Shown here in pieces: positions 1-5,030 of a stretch of 5,030 nucleotides of DNA. Within the stretch, counting starts at the first letter, position 1. The number at the start of each line of letters is the position of its first letter. Both the position numbers and the translations under genes were made by a program. The notes under the pieces were generated by a model that saw only the letters and a list, made by a program, of their open reading frames with translations, did no database searches and was not told the origin of the DNA. Source of the DNA: an uncultured Haloferula sp. (GTDB taxonomy: Bacteria > Verrucomicrobiota > Verrucomicrobiae > Verrucomicrobiales > Akkermansiaceae); assembly GCA_946885645.1 (NCBI GenBank), contig CAMPGU010000298.1, positions 1-5,030 on the forward strand, written 5' to 3'.

Positions 1-237
1 GGCGATTCGATAACCGAGAACTGGATTCACGGCGATCCGTCGCTGTTCACCGACCGCCCCGACTATCTGCTGCGGGTGCGCTCGGGAGAATTCGACTACG
101 AGGAACTGGTTGCACGGGCGGAAGAGCAACTCCGCGACGTCGAAGAGGCATTCAAAGCTTCGTCCCTGCCGGATCGACCCGATCGTGACCGGATCAATGC
201 CCTGCTGGTGCAGATCAGGGAGGTGTGTGCCGGTTGA
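1..237 (+). CDS. C-terminal fragment of a predicted nucleotidyltransferase (RlaP / COG3541-like), 5' end outside window
   Basis: Frame 1 is open from the first base to a TGA at 235-237, giving the last 78 residues of a protein whose start lies upstream of the window. The fragment contains RSGEFDYEELVARAEE, then LPDRPDRDRINALLVQIR near the end. I recognise this as the helical C-terminus of the RlaP-type predicted nucleotidyltransferases (DNA polymerase beta superfamily). In these, a 'RxGExxYEEv...AE' helix is followed by 'sxLPexPdrxxIxxLLvxir'. The catalytic GS...D.D core of such proteins is N-terminal and therefore not visible here, so activity cannot be judged. The family is thought to transfer nucleotides, but its substrates are mostly unknown. 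The gene converges on the next gene with only 34 bp between stops. Assignment is by recalled family pattern and is fairly secure; function is not. Confidence 0.8.
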   Translation, partial: GDSITENWIHGDPSLFTDRPDYLLRVRSGEFDYEELVARAEEQLRDVEEAFKASSLPDRPDRDRINALLVQIREVCAG

Positions 238-251
238 AAGGCCACATGTCT

Positions 252-266
252 CCAAGCCCGCCTTGG
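252..266. terminator. Small inverted repeat between convergent genes, possible weak bidirectional terminator
   Basis: CCAAG at 252-256 pairs with CTTGG at 262-266 around a 5-nt loop. It lies in the middle of the 34-bp gap between two convergent stop codons (237 and 272). There is no T-tract on either strand and the stem is only 5 bp, so the position is the main argument for a terminator. It may be chance. Confidence 0.2.
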
Positions 267-271
267 CGACA

Positions 272-877
272 TTAGACCTGGATGGAATATAGCGCCTTCC
301 GCAGGGCCTTGTCCAAATTTCCATCCTGCGCCAGACGATGGAGTGATTTCACCTGCAAGTCGGTGAGCGTCTTCAGAAACCCTTCTTTGCGCCTCTGGTG
401 GGGAGGCTTCAGGTAATCGGGAGAGGCCTCCGGAAGGCGGGAACGGCGCATCCACTCGCGCAATGACATCAGATCTTGCTCGCTTCCCGAGACCCAGAAC
501 GCACAGCGGTCCCTCTCGGTGAGTTTCCTCATCTCGAAAATGGCAGCCACCATTCCTGCATAAACATCGGGTGCACCTGACCGCTGCGATTCCAGGCGCC
601 GAATAATTTCTTCCCTGTTTTTGAGGAGGATTAGCAGCACCTCCTGCACGCAATAGATGAAGGCCTCCGGGTCGCTGCTTTCCACGGTCCCTAGATGGTC
701 GATGCTGCAGCTCAGGAGCCATACATCCCGATGGCCGTAGTCTTCATCCCAGTTACTCGCGGGATCAAGAAAGTCCGCCACCCCCGCCAAGGACCATGAA
801 GCTCCCCAAGCGGGCATCAGCTCCCCGTTGAAATAGAAAGGAGTTACTTCCAGCGTCTTTGTCTCGTCCGCTCGCAT
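272..877 (-). CDS. Hypothetical protein, 201 aa, family not recognised
   Basis: An ATG at 877 opens a 201-codon frame ending at TAA (complement of 272-274). An in-frame TAG lies six codons upstream of the ATG, so the start cannot extend far. The protein looks soluble and cytoplasmic, with no signal peptide or membrane segment. The N-terminal third is rich in aromatic and acidic residues (WGASW, NWDEDYGHRDVW at about residues 25-53). A long helix around 72-98 follows (EAFIYCVQEVLLILLKNREE). The C-terminal 80 residues are basic and helical (EWMRRSR, QRRKEGFLKTLTDL). Cysteines 57, 76 and 125 show no metal-binding spacing. It resembles an immunity-like or cargo hypothetical protein in composition, but nothing supports a function. 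The ribosome site is weak. An IS630 element begins 16-18 bp upstream of the start codon, so native promoter sequence has probably been moved about 1 kb away. The frame itself is intact. Confidence 0.7.
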   Translation of the reverse strand: MRADETKTLEVTPFYFNGELMPAWGASWSLAGVADFLDPASNWDEDYGHRDVWLLSCSIDHLGTVESSDPEAFIYCVQEVLLILLKNREEIIRRLESQRSGAPDVYAGMVAAIFEMRKLTERDRCAFWVSGSEQDLMSLREWMRRSRLPEASPDYLKPPHQRRKEGFLKTLTDLQVKSLHRLAQDGNLDKALRKALYSIQV

Positions 878-893
878 AGTCCGAGCGGCACGC

Positions 894-895
894 TA
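894..895. repeat. Left TA target-site duplication of the IS630 element
   Basis: TA immediately outside the left inverted repeat, matched by TA at 1897-1898. The preceding base is C (893) and the base after the right copy is G (1899), so the uninterrupted target reads CTAG. IS630 elements are known to insert at TA, with a preference for CTAG. Confidence 0.8.
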
Positions 896-910
896 GAGCA
901 TTTTAAATAA
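896..910 (+). repeat. Left terminal inverted repeat of the IS630 element
   Basis: GAGCATTTTAAATAA is the exact reverse complement of 1882-1896. The match extends to 18 bp (893-910 against 1882-1899) only because the CTAG target is palindromic. Beyond 15 bp the ends are only loosely similar. The sequence is AT-rich in a GC-rich window. On the minus strand it contains TAAAAT (905 to 900), which looks like a -10 box facing the hypothetical gene, but no matching -35 was found. Confidence 0.9.
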
Positions 911-951
911 TGTCATAGCCATATCGGCATTGGTGGTGCTACCGTCGGTGC

Positions 952-1889
952 ATGGCCGCACTTTCCATGGATCTGCGCGAACGGATACTTGCTTCCTACG
1001 ACCGGGGTGAGGGCACCCGTGACCAGATCGCCAGCCGTTACAAGGTATCGCTCGGCATGGTCAAGAAGCTCATCCAGCGGCGGCGCCATTCCGGGGACAT
1101 CGCGGCGCGCCATCACTTGAGCGGCCGCAAGCCGCTGATCCTGGAGTCCCACAAGAAGGCGATGAAAGAGCTTCTGGCGCGCAGGCCGGACATGACCTTG
1201 GAGGAGTTGCGCGAGGCGACGGGCCTTTCCTGCACCCTCCCCGCGATCCACTACGCGTTGGCCGCGATGGGGCTGACATATAAAAAAAGACGCTCCGCGC
1301 CTGCGAGCAGGACCGCGCCGACGTCCTCAAAGCCCGCAGGAAGTGGCGTCGGCACCAAGGTCGTCTCGATCCCGCAAAGCTTGTCTTCATCGACGAAAGC
1401 GGGGCGAAGACCAACATGACCCGTCTGCGCGGGCGCGCGCCGCGGGGGCGGCGGGTCCATGCCGCCGCGCCCTGCGGCCACTGGCGGACGACCACCATGA
1501 TCTCCTCGATCCGGCTGGACGGGACCACGGCATGCATGACCATCGGAGGCGCGACCGATACCGAGGTGTTCCGGACTTACGTGGAAGCGGTCCTCTGTCC
1601 CTCGCTGAAGCAGGGCGATATCGTCATCATGGACAACCTGGCACCGCACAAGAACGCCGCCACGCTGGAGCTCATCGCCAAAGCCGGTGCCGAGGCCCGG
1701 TTCCTGCCGCCCTATTCGCCGGATCTCAATCCGATCGAAAAGATGTGGAGCAAGCTCAAGGCGAGCCTGCGGAAATCGGAAGCGCGCACGGTTGAAGAAC
1801 TCGACGACGCGATCGCCGCGGCCTTGGACAAGGTGACGGCCAACGATGCTCGCGGTTGGTTTGCCTCATGCGGATACAATTTTATTTAA
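952..1889 (+). CDS. IS630-family transposase, expressed through a -1 frameshift (two overlapping frames)
   Basis: The protein cuts and joins the IS ends at TA targets by DDE chemistry. Frame A starts at ATG 952 and gives about 112 residues up to the A7 tract at 1282-1288. Left unshifted, it runs on to a TGA at 1417-1419. After a -1 shift, reading continues in frame B (KTLRACEQDRADVL…) to TAA at 1887-1889, giving a 312-aa protein, normal for the family. Residues 20-60 form the first helix-turn-helix (DQIASRYKVSLGMVKKL), and 80-112 a second winged-helix segment (LEELREATGLS…AMGLTYKK). The catalytic triad is D148 in VFIDESGAKTNM, D228 in IVIMDNLAPHK and E263 in SPDLNPIEKMW. There are 34 residues between the last two, the DD34E spacing of IS630/Tc1-mariner. 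The C-terminus GWFASCGYNFI ends inside the right inverted repeat. No clear ribosome site precedes ATG 952; ATG 967 is an alternative start. A plain disabling mutation is possible, but all conserved parts are present, so programmed recoding is more likely. Confidence 0.9.
1282..1288 (+). promoter_or_regulatory. A7 slippery tract, predicted -1 recoding site of the transposase
   Basis: Seven A residues are read as TAT AAA AAA AGA in the first frame. A -1 shift here, or one extra A added by RNA polymerase slippage, gives TAT AAA AAA AAG ACG CTC. The peptide becomes TYKKKTLRA, the usual IS630 sequence at this point. Frame B has a TAA at 1281-1283, just before the tract, so the switch must occur at or after the A run. 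IS elements, including some IS630 members, are known to use A-run slippage or realignment to make transposase. Whether this one does so is inferred. Confidence 0.75.
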
Positions 1890-1896
1890 AATGCTC
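1882..1896 (-). repeat. Right terminal inverted repeat of the IS630 element
   Basis: Exact reverse complement of 896-910. It contains the last codon and the TAA stop of the transposase (1887-1889), so the coding frame runs to within 7 bp of the element's end. Confidence 0.9.
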
Positions 1897-1898
1897 TA
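1897..1898. repeat. Right TA target-site duplication of the IS630 element
   Basis: TA directly outside the right inverted repeat and followed by G1899. It pairs with TA at 894-895, as expected for insertion into CTAG. Confidence 0.8.
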
Positions 1899-1940
1899 GG
1901 AAGCACGGGCAACGGAAGTCAAACCCGGGTCGCGGGCCTT

Positions 1941-1955
1941 GTCGGCTTCGCCGAC
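1941..1955 (-). terminator. GC-rich hairpin downstream of rlmN, possible terminator
   Basis: GTCGGC (1941-1946) pairs perfectly with GCCGAC (1950-1955) around a 3-nt loop, 22 bp past the rlmN stop codon. No T-tract follows on the minus strand, so it is not a classical intrinsic terminator. It could be a 3' stabilising hairpin. It lies between rlmN and the IS right end. I saw nothing else in the 1900-1977 gap. Confidence 0.35.
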
Positions 1956-1977
1956 GCAGAGACCGGCTGCGAGACGC

Positions 1978-3063
1978 CTATCTCCCCTTCAGCGGGGCTT
2001 CGATGATCCCTTCCTCCGTTTCCTGCTTGAGCCGGAGCTGGCCGCAGGCGGCATCGATATCGTGGCCCTTTTCGAGCCGCAGCGTGGCGGCGACGCCGGC
2101 GTTTTTGAGGATATCGCGGAAGGCCCGGCAGCGGTCTTCGGAAGGGCGCTTCCAATCGAGCCCCTCCACCGTGTTGTAGGGAATCAGGTTCACTTTCGCC
2201 TTCAGCCTGCGCGCGTGCGTCGCGAGGATGCGCGCTTGTTCGAGATCGTCGTTCACGCCCTCGATCAGGATGTATTCCAGCGTGAGGTGCTGCTTTTTAC
2301 GAGAGTTCCAGTAGTCGAGCGCGTCGAAGAGGTCGGCGGTGCCCCACTTCTTGTTCACCGGCATGATCTGGCTGCGGACCTCGTCGGTGGCCCCGTGCAG
2401 GGAAATGGCGAGGCGGATCTGCTGGGGATGCTCGGCCAGGCGGCGGATTTGCGGGACGAGCCCGGAGGTGGAGATCGTGAGGTGCCGGGCACCGAGATGC
2501 AGTCCCCAGGGCGAGGTGATGATCGAGATCGCGGCGAGCAGGTTGTCGAGGTTCGCCAAGGGCTCGCCCATGCCCATGAAAACGAGGTTGTCCACCCGTT
2601 CGCCGGACAGCCGCTCCGCCATCAGCACCTGGCCGGCGATCTCCGCGGGCTCCAGATTCCGGCTGAAGCCCGCAAGCCCCGACGCGCAGAACTTGCAGCC
2701 GTAGGCACAGCCAACCTGCGATGAAACGCAGAGCGTGCGGCGGTCGGAGCGCTCGCCGTAGAGCGCCGGATTCGCGGGAATGAGAACGCTCTCCACATAG
2801 CGGCCGTCGTGCAGCTTGAAGAGGAACTTGCGCGTCGTATCGCCGCTGCCCTGGGTCTGCGAGTGCTCCAGCGCGTGGAGCCGGAAGGATGACGCGAGCT
2901 TTTCCCGCAGCGTGGCGGGCAGATTGCTCATCGCCTCCACGGACGCCGCCTTCTTCTTCCAGATCCAATCCAGAATTTGCCCGGCCCGGAACGCAGGTTG
3001 CCCCTCGGCGGCCAGGAAGGCCTCCAGGGCGGCGGGATCATAGCCGGTCAACGCAGGGAGCAC
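1978..3063 (-). CDS. rlmN: Dual-specificity RNA methyltransferase RlmN (23S rRNA A2503 / tRNA A37 C2-methyltransferase)
   Basis: This cytoplasmic radical-SAM enzyme methylates C2 of an adenine in 23S rRNA (A2503 in E. coli numbering) and, in E. coli, A37 of some tRNAs. It affects decoding accuracy at the peptidyl-transferase centre and exit tunnel. The 361-aa length is normal. Residues 1-105 form the N-terminal RNA-binding part (GQPAFRAGQILDWIWKK at about 21-37). The Fe4S4 cluster motif CX3CX2C is C119, C123 and C126 (CAYGCKFC). GEP at 166-168 is the SAM-binding motif, and ISTSGLVPQI (197-206) and LAISLHGA (218-225) are family core segments. C340 in DIDAACGQLR is the cysteine that becomes methylated, and C112 (LCVSSQ) is the partner that resolves the intermediate; their spacing to the cluster matches the E. 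coli enzyme. The start is GTG at 3063. An in-frame TAG upstream leaves no other common start, and no clear Shine-Dalgarno is seen. The gene lies 42 bp downstream of a same-strand membrane-protein gene and may be co-transcribed with it. Confidence 0.97.
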   Translation of the reverse strand: MLPALTGYDPAALEAFLAAEGQPAFRAGQILDWIWKKKAASVEAMSNLPATLREKLASSFRLHALEHSQTQGSGDTTRKFLFKLHDGRYVESVLIPANPALYGERSDRRTLCVSSQVGCAYGCKFCASGLAGFSRNLEPAEIAGQVLMAERLSGERVDNLVFMGMGEPLANLDNLLAAISIITSPWGLHLGARHLTISTSGLVPQIRRLAEHPQQIRLAISLHGATDEVRSQIMPVNKKWGTADLFDALDYWNSRKKQHLTLEYILIEGVNDDLEQARILATHARRLKAKVNLIPYNTVEGLDWKRPSEDRCRAFRDILKNAGVAATLRLEKGHDIDAACGQLRLKQETEEGIIEAPLKGR

Positions 3064-3105
3064 GCCGGAAAGATGGACCGAATAGCCGCGGCGGCCAATA
3101 CGTAA

Positions 3106-3897
3106 CTAGCGCGCCTCTACGGGACGGGCGTCCAAGGAGCGCTGGATCCAAGCATCCGTCTCTTCCTCGCCGATCAGGAGTTGGTCCCGGCCGATAGTGA
3201 GAAGATACCTTTGATGGCCCTTTTCCCCGGAAAAGGCGGGAGAGATCAACAGAGGCAGAGAGGGGTCAGAGGTCTCGGCAAATCCGGCGCCGAGGTAAAT
3301 CGGTGCCTCCGCCGGCACCTCCGGCCCGATCGCGGCGAAGAACTCATGCAGGGGCGGTGCGGCGTCCCCGGAAAGATCCGGGGGTCCTGGAGGGAAAGCT
3401 CCTCCCTGCTCCTTGGCGAACTTCCTCACCGCTTCATCCATGGAGTGGATGAGGAAGTGCGCGACGGCCGAGGGAGAGGCATTTCCATGTTTCACCCAAG
3501 GTTCCTTCCCGAGTTGCTTTGCTTGCAGGAGGACACCCGGAAACAGGAAGGAGATGGCGAAAAGAAGCGGCAGCAGCAGCATCAGCGCGACGCTGTTCCC
3601 GAAGGGCCAAGGCTTGCCGCGCCGCCCTGCCCAACCGCGGAGAAAAACGTGCGCCACGCTCACCGCGATGACGAGCGCCACCACCCCCGGAATCCACACA
3701 TCGGAATCCATGGAGAGGACCTGGAGATTCCGGCGGAGAAAGAAGAACCAGCCGGCGAATAGATGGAACTCCAGTTCGATCACCGGCTGGGCCATGTGAA
3801 ACCCGAGGAAGATCGAGATGAGGCACAGAAGAAACACCAGCAGGCCCCAAAGGAAGAGGCTGCCGAAGAAGCCGCGCTGGCGAGCGGGATCAGTCAT
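3106..3897 (-). CDS. Membrane protein of unknown function with C-terminal pseudopilin-like domain, 263 aa (paralog of upstream gene)
   Basis: I do not recognise a named family. Starting at ATG 3897 (MTDPARQRGFFG), the protein has hydrophobic segments at about 11-33, 67-86 and 102-125, with a shorter aromatic stretch at 43-55. A soluble domain follows. It includes MDEAVRKFAKEQGGAFPPGP (153-172), a helix plus 'G.(L/F)PPG' pattern like that after the first helix of GspG-type pseudopilins. The domain ends in a strand-rich segment (YLLTIGRDQLLI…TDAWIQRSL, 231-255). Topology and several blocks match the upstream gene product, for example AHVFLRGWAGRRGKPW here against AHGFLGWWFAARGRPL there. The start was chosen because GGAG sits about 5 nt before ATG 3897 and the frame overlaps the upstream stop by 8 bp (ATGACTGA). 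A longer frame opening at 4089 would overlap the upstream gene by 200 bp and adds no membrane segment. Likely an inner-membrane protein; its role is unknown. Confidence 0.75.
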   Translation of the reverse strand: MTDPARQRGFFGSLFLWGLLVFLLCLISIFLGFHMAQPVIELEFHLFAGWFFFLRRNLQVLSMDSDVWIPGVVALVIAVSVAHVFLRGWAGRRGKPWPFGNSVALMLLLPLLFAISFLFPGVLLQAKQLGKEPWVKHGNASPSAVAHFLIHSMDEAVRKFAKEQGGAFPPGPPDLSGDAAPPLHEFFAAIGPEVPAEAPIYLGAGFAETSDPSLPLLISPAFSGEKGHQRYLLTIGRDQLLIGEEETDAWIQRSLDARPVEAR

Positions 3898-4696
3898 GGG
3901 CTCCGGGAGTTTGAGGAACATCCGCAGGCGCGGCGCCCTGGAGCCATTCTTCCACTTCCCTTTGGTAAACCAAGCCACAGCTACCGGATTCGAAAACCAC
4001 CACGTATCGATCCGAATTGCGCACCCGCGGGGAAAGGATCCACGGAGGATCTCCCGGACGACCGGGCATCTCGCTGCGGCCTGCCACAAGTACGAAGGAT
4101 TCTTCCGGCCGACCGGTGCCGGGGTCGATCCGGGTTTTCAATCCGAACTCCGCCTCCAGCTCCTGCATGCTGGCCGGCAGGCGCCCCTTGGTAGTGCGGA
4201 ATTCTTCGACAGCTACCGACAACTGACGGCAGTAACTCAGGATCGCAGTGCGGTCCCTCGGCCAGCCATCGCTCAGGAGCCTGTCCTGCGAAAGCCAGAA
4301 AAGCTGGTGGGCGATCCCGCTGATGGCGATGGCTGCCCCGCTGCCCAGCACCAGAAGGAAAACCGCCGCAGCGCTATGGCCCGCGCGCCATAAGAGAGGT
4401 CGTCCCCGGGCGGCAAACCACCACCCTAGAAAGCCGTGCGCAAGCCACACCGTGGCAGCAAGACAGGCCACGGGAAACAGCAGCTCCGGCCAGCGCGGGA
4501 GCAAGCGGGGAAGTATCGTGAGGGCGTGGAATACCCAGCCGAAGGCCACCCTGAGGGGGACTTCCCAAAGAAGGAGAAGACCGACGAGTGCCGAGACGAA
4601 GCCAGCCATCCCAAAACCTACCAACCAAGAAAAATAGCTTCCGGCACGACGCGACATCCGCACCGGCTCTGCCGCGTCCGTGTCCTTCCCTGTCAT
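3890..4696 (-). CDS. Membrane protein of unknown function with C-terminal pseudopilin-like domain, 268 aa (paralog of downstream gene)
   Basis: Family not recognised. ATG 4696 overlaps the stop of the preceding gene as ATGA, a typical sign of translational coupling. The only nearby purine-rich site (GGAGG) is 13 nt from the start, further than usual. After a short charged N-terminus (MTGKDTDAAEPVRMSRRAG), hydrophobic segments lie at about 22-45, 71-96 and 107-133, with an amphipathic stretch at 48-66. The soluble part begins near 150. It carries RQLSVAVEEFRTTKGRLPASMQELEAEFG-like sequence (157-185), resembling the 'L..A...Y....G.LPxs..eL' segment of pseudopilins. A strand-rich end follows (YVVVFESGSCGLVYQREVEEWLQ, 231-253). 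The layout and blocks mirror the next gene downstream, indicating a tandem duplication that has since diverged. It overlaps that gene by 8 bp, so the two are probably made together. Inner-membrane location is inferred from the hydrophobic segments. Confidence 0.75.
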   Translation of the reverse strand: MTGKDTDAAEPVRMSRRAGSYFSWLVGFGMAGFVSALVGLLLLWEVPLRVAFGWVFHALTILPRLLPRWPELLFPVACLAATVWLAHGFLGWWFAARGRPLLWRAGHSAAAVFLLVLGSGAAIAISGIAHQLFWLSQDRLLSDGWPRDRTAILSYCRQLSVAVEEFRTTKGRLPASMQELEAEFGLKTRIDPGTGRPEESFVLVAGRSEMPGRPGDPPWILSPRVRNSDRYVVVFESGSCGLVYQREVEEWLQGAAPADVPQTPGAHD

Positions 4697-5030
4697 GGGC
4701 GGATCTGATCCTCCAGGTCCTTTTTGAGCGTACCCTCCGCACGGTCTTCAATGTTCCCGTCCGCCAGCAGGACGAAGCGCCGGCTGCCCGCGGCCGAAGG
4801 TTCGTAAACCACGATTTCGCGGCCGCCGCCGGGCTTCACGCGGGGCATCAGGCAATAGAGGCCGCCGCCCTTGAAGCGCCATAACTGGGGATCGATCCCT
4901 TCAACCAATGGCCCGGGCGGAAGCTGTCCTTCATGGGACTTCGCATAGGCCCAGAGCGCATCCTGCAGGTCCCGCAGTGCCATGCGGCGTTCTTCTTTCG
5001 TCAAGGCCGCCACGCCCCCCTCCCGCGTGC
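4693..5030 (-). CDS. Hypothetical protein with pseudopilin-like domain, probably 5'-partial at window edge
   Basis: The frame ends at TGA (complement of 4693-4695) and stays open to the right edge of the window. The visible part has LQDALWAYAKSHEGQLPPGP, the same helix plus 'GxLPPG' pattern as the two downstream genes. A strand-rich end follows, with REIVVYEPS and then RRFVLLADGNIED. The 'DG' turn resembles the C-terminal turn of prepilin-like proteins common in Planctomycetes and Verrucomicrobia. Two starts are possible. GTG at 5013 has a good GGAGG 5 nt upstream and would give a 106-aa soluble protein. Alternatively the gene continues beyond the window and has an N-terminal membrane part like its neighbours. 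I lean slightly to the second, because the conserved segment in both neighbours lies C-terminal to membrane helices. The stop overlaps the next start (ATGA), placing the gene first of the three seen in the operon. Confidence 0.6.
   Translation of the reverse strand, partial: TREGGVAALTKEERRMALRDLQDALWAYAKSHEGQLPPGPLVEGIDPQLWRFKGGGLYCLMPRVKPGGGREIVVYEPSAAGSRRFVLLADGNIEDRAEGTLKKDLEDQIRP

Larger units (their letters stand above)
896..1896 (+). mobile_element. Complete IS630-family insertion sequence, 1001 bp
   Basis: The element is bounded by perfect 15-bp terminal inverted repeats (GAGCATTTTAAATAA at 896-910 and its complement at 1882-1896). It is flanked by a duplicated TA within a CTAG target. 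It carries one transposase gene reading rightward, split across two frames. Its length, TA duplication, CTAG target and DDE transposase are all typical of the IS630 family, the bacterial branch of the Tc1/mariner superfamily. The identical repeats and conserved catalytic residues suggest a recent and possibly still active insertion. From memory, its closest transposase relatives are common in Alphaproteobacteria, which would fit horizontal acquisition, but no search was run. Joining the flanks (…GGCACG-CTAG-GAAGCAC…) gives the probable empty site, which falls in the gap between rlmN and the 201-aa gene. Confidence 0.95.

Noticed and set aside
96..722. Minus-strand open frame of 208 codons over the 201-aa gene and the nucleotidyltransferase end
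   Set aside because: It is rich in Arg, Ser and Pro, overlaps two better-supported genes in another frame or strand, and has no recognisable features.
1416..1419. ATGA overlap between the two transposase frames as a site of independent re-initiation
   Set aside because: Starting at ATG 1416 would omit the first catalytic Asp (1392-1394), so the product would be inactive. The A7 shift gives the complete enzyme.
1070..1649. Minus-strand open frames within the IS element
   Set aside because: They are antisense to the transposase, with Arg- and Pro-rich low-complexity translations typical of shadow frames. IS630 elements normally carry one gene.
1343..1795. Third plus-strand open frame (150 codons) in the IS
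   Set aside because: It overlaps the catalytic half of the transposase in a different frame, and its translation shows no transposase motifs.
1939..2724. Long plus-strand open frame (261 codons) opposite rlmN
   Set aside because: It is the antisense shadow of a clearly recognised rlmN gene in GC-rich DNA, with composition unlike a real protein and no family features.
3898..4089. Upstream extension of the 263-aa membrane protein to a start at 4089
   Set aside because: The extra 64 residues would overlap the coding end of the upstream gene. ATG 3897 has a GGAG site and sits at a typical overlapping stop/start junction.
3181..4394. Plus-strand open frames opposite the membrane-protein genes
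   Set aside because: Their charged, Arg- and Glu-rich translations are mirror images of hydrophobic segments on the other strand; the minus-strand frames have membrane helices and paralogy.
1..5030. CRISPR array, tRNA/rRNA genes, riboswitch or defence module
   Set aside because: No spaced direct repeats, tRNA-like cloverleaf, rRNA sequence, or recognised defence or toxin-antitoxin genes were seen on either strand.

Overview
The window is about 5 kb of GC-rich bacterial chromosome. It holds one complete insertion sequence, one housekeeping gene (rlmN) and several hypothetical genes. RlmN and the membrane proteins resemble those of Verrucomicrobiota (Luteolibacter-like genomes). That placement is an impression from protein style, such as 'GxLPPG' segments in small membrane proteins and weak Shine-Dalgarno signals. 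There is no rRNA or other marker gene here, so confidence in the phylum is low.

Layout, left to right. (1) 1-237 (+) is the C-terminal end of a predicted RlaP/COG3541-type nucleotidyltransferase. (2) 272-877 (-) is a convergent hypothetical gene of 201 aa, separated from the first by 34 bp that hold a small inverted repeat. (3) 896-1896 is an intact 1001-bp IS630-family element. It has perfect 15-bp terminal inverted repeats, a TA duplication inside a CTAG target, and a transposase split into two frames that rejoin by a -1 shift on an A7 tract. (4) 1978-3063 (-) is rlmN, the radical-SAM 23S rRNA/tRNA adenine-C2 methyltransferase, with all its key cysteines. (5) 3106-3897, 3890-4696 and 4693-5030 (-) are three consecutive genes with overlapping ends. 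The first two are clearly paralogous membrane proteins with a C-terminal soluble domain. The third, running off the window edge, carries a similar soluble domain.

How the genes relate: the three right-hand genes are probably translated from one leftward transcript, because their stop and start codons overlap by 4 and 8 bp. rlmN follows 42 bp later in the same direction and may share that transcript. The IS transposase reads the opposite way. The element sits between rlmN and the 201-aa hypothetical gene, inserted 16 bp upstream of that gene's start codon, so it has separated the gene from its former upstream DNA.

I found no tRNA, rRNA, CRISPR array, riboswitch or defence module. The best candidates for follow-up are the recoding site in the transposase and the tandem family of membrane proteins with a pseudopilin-like domain.
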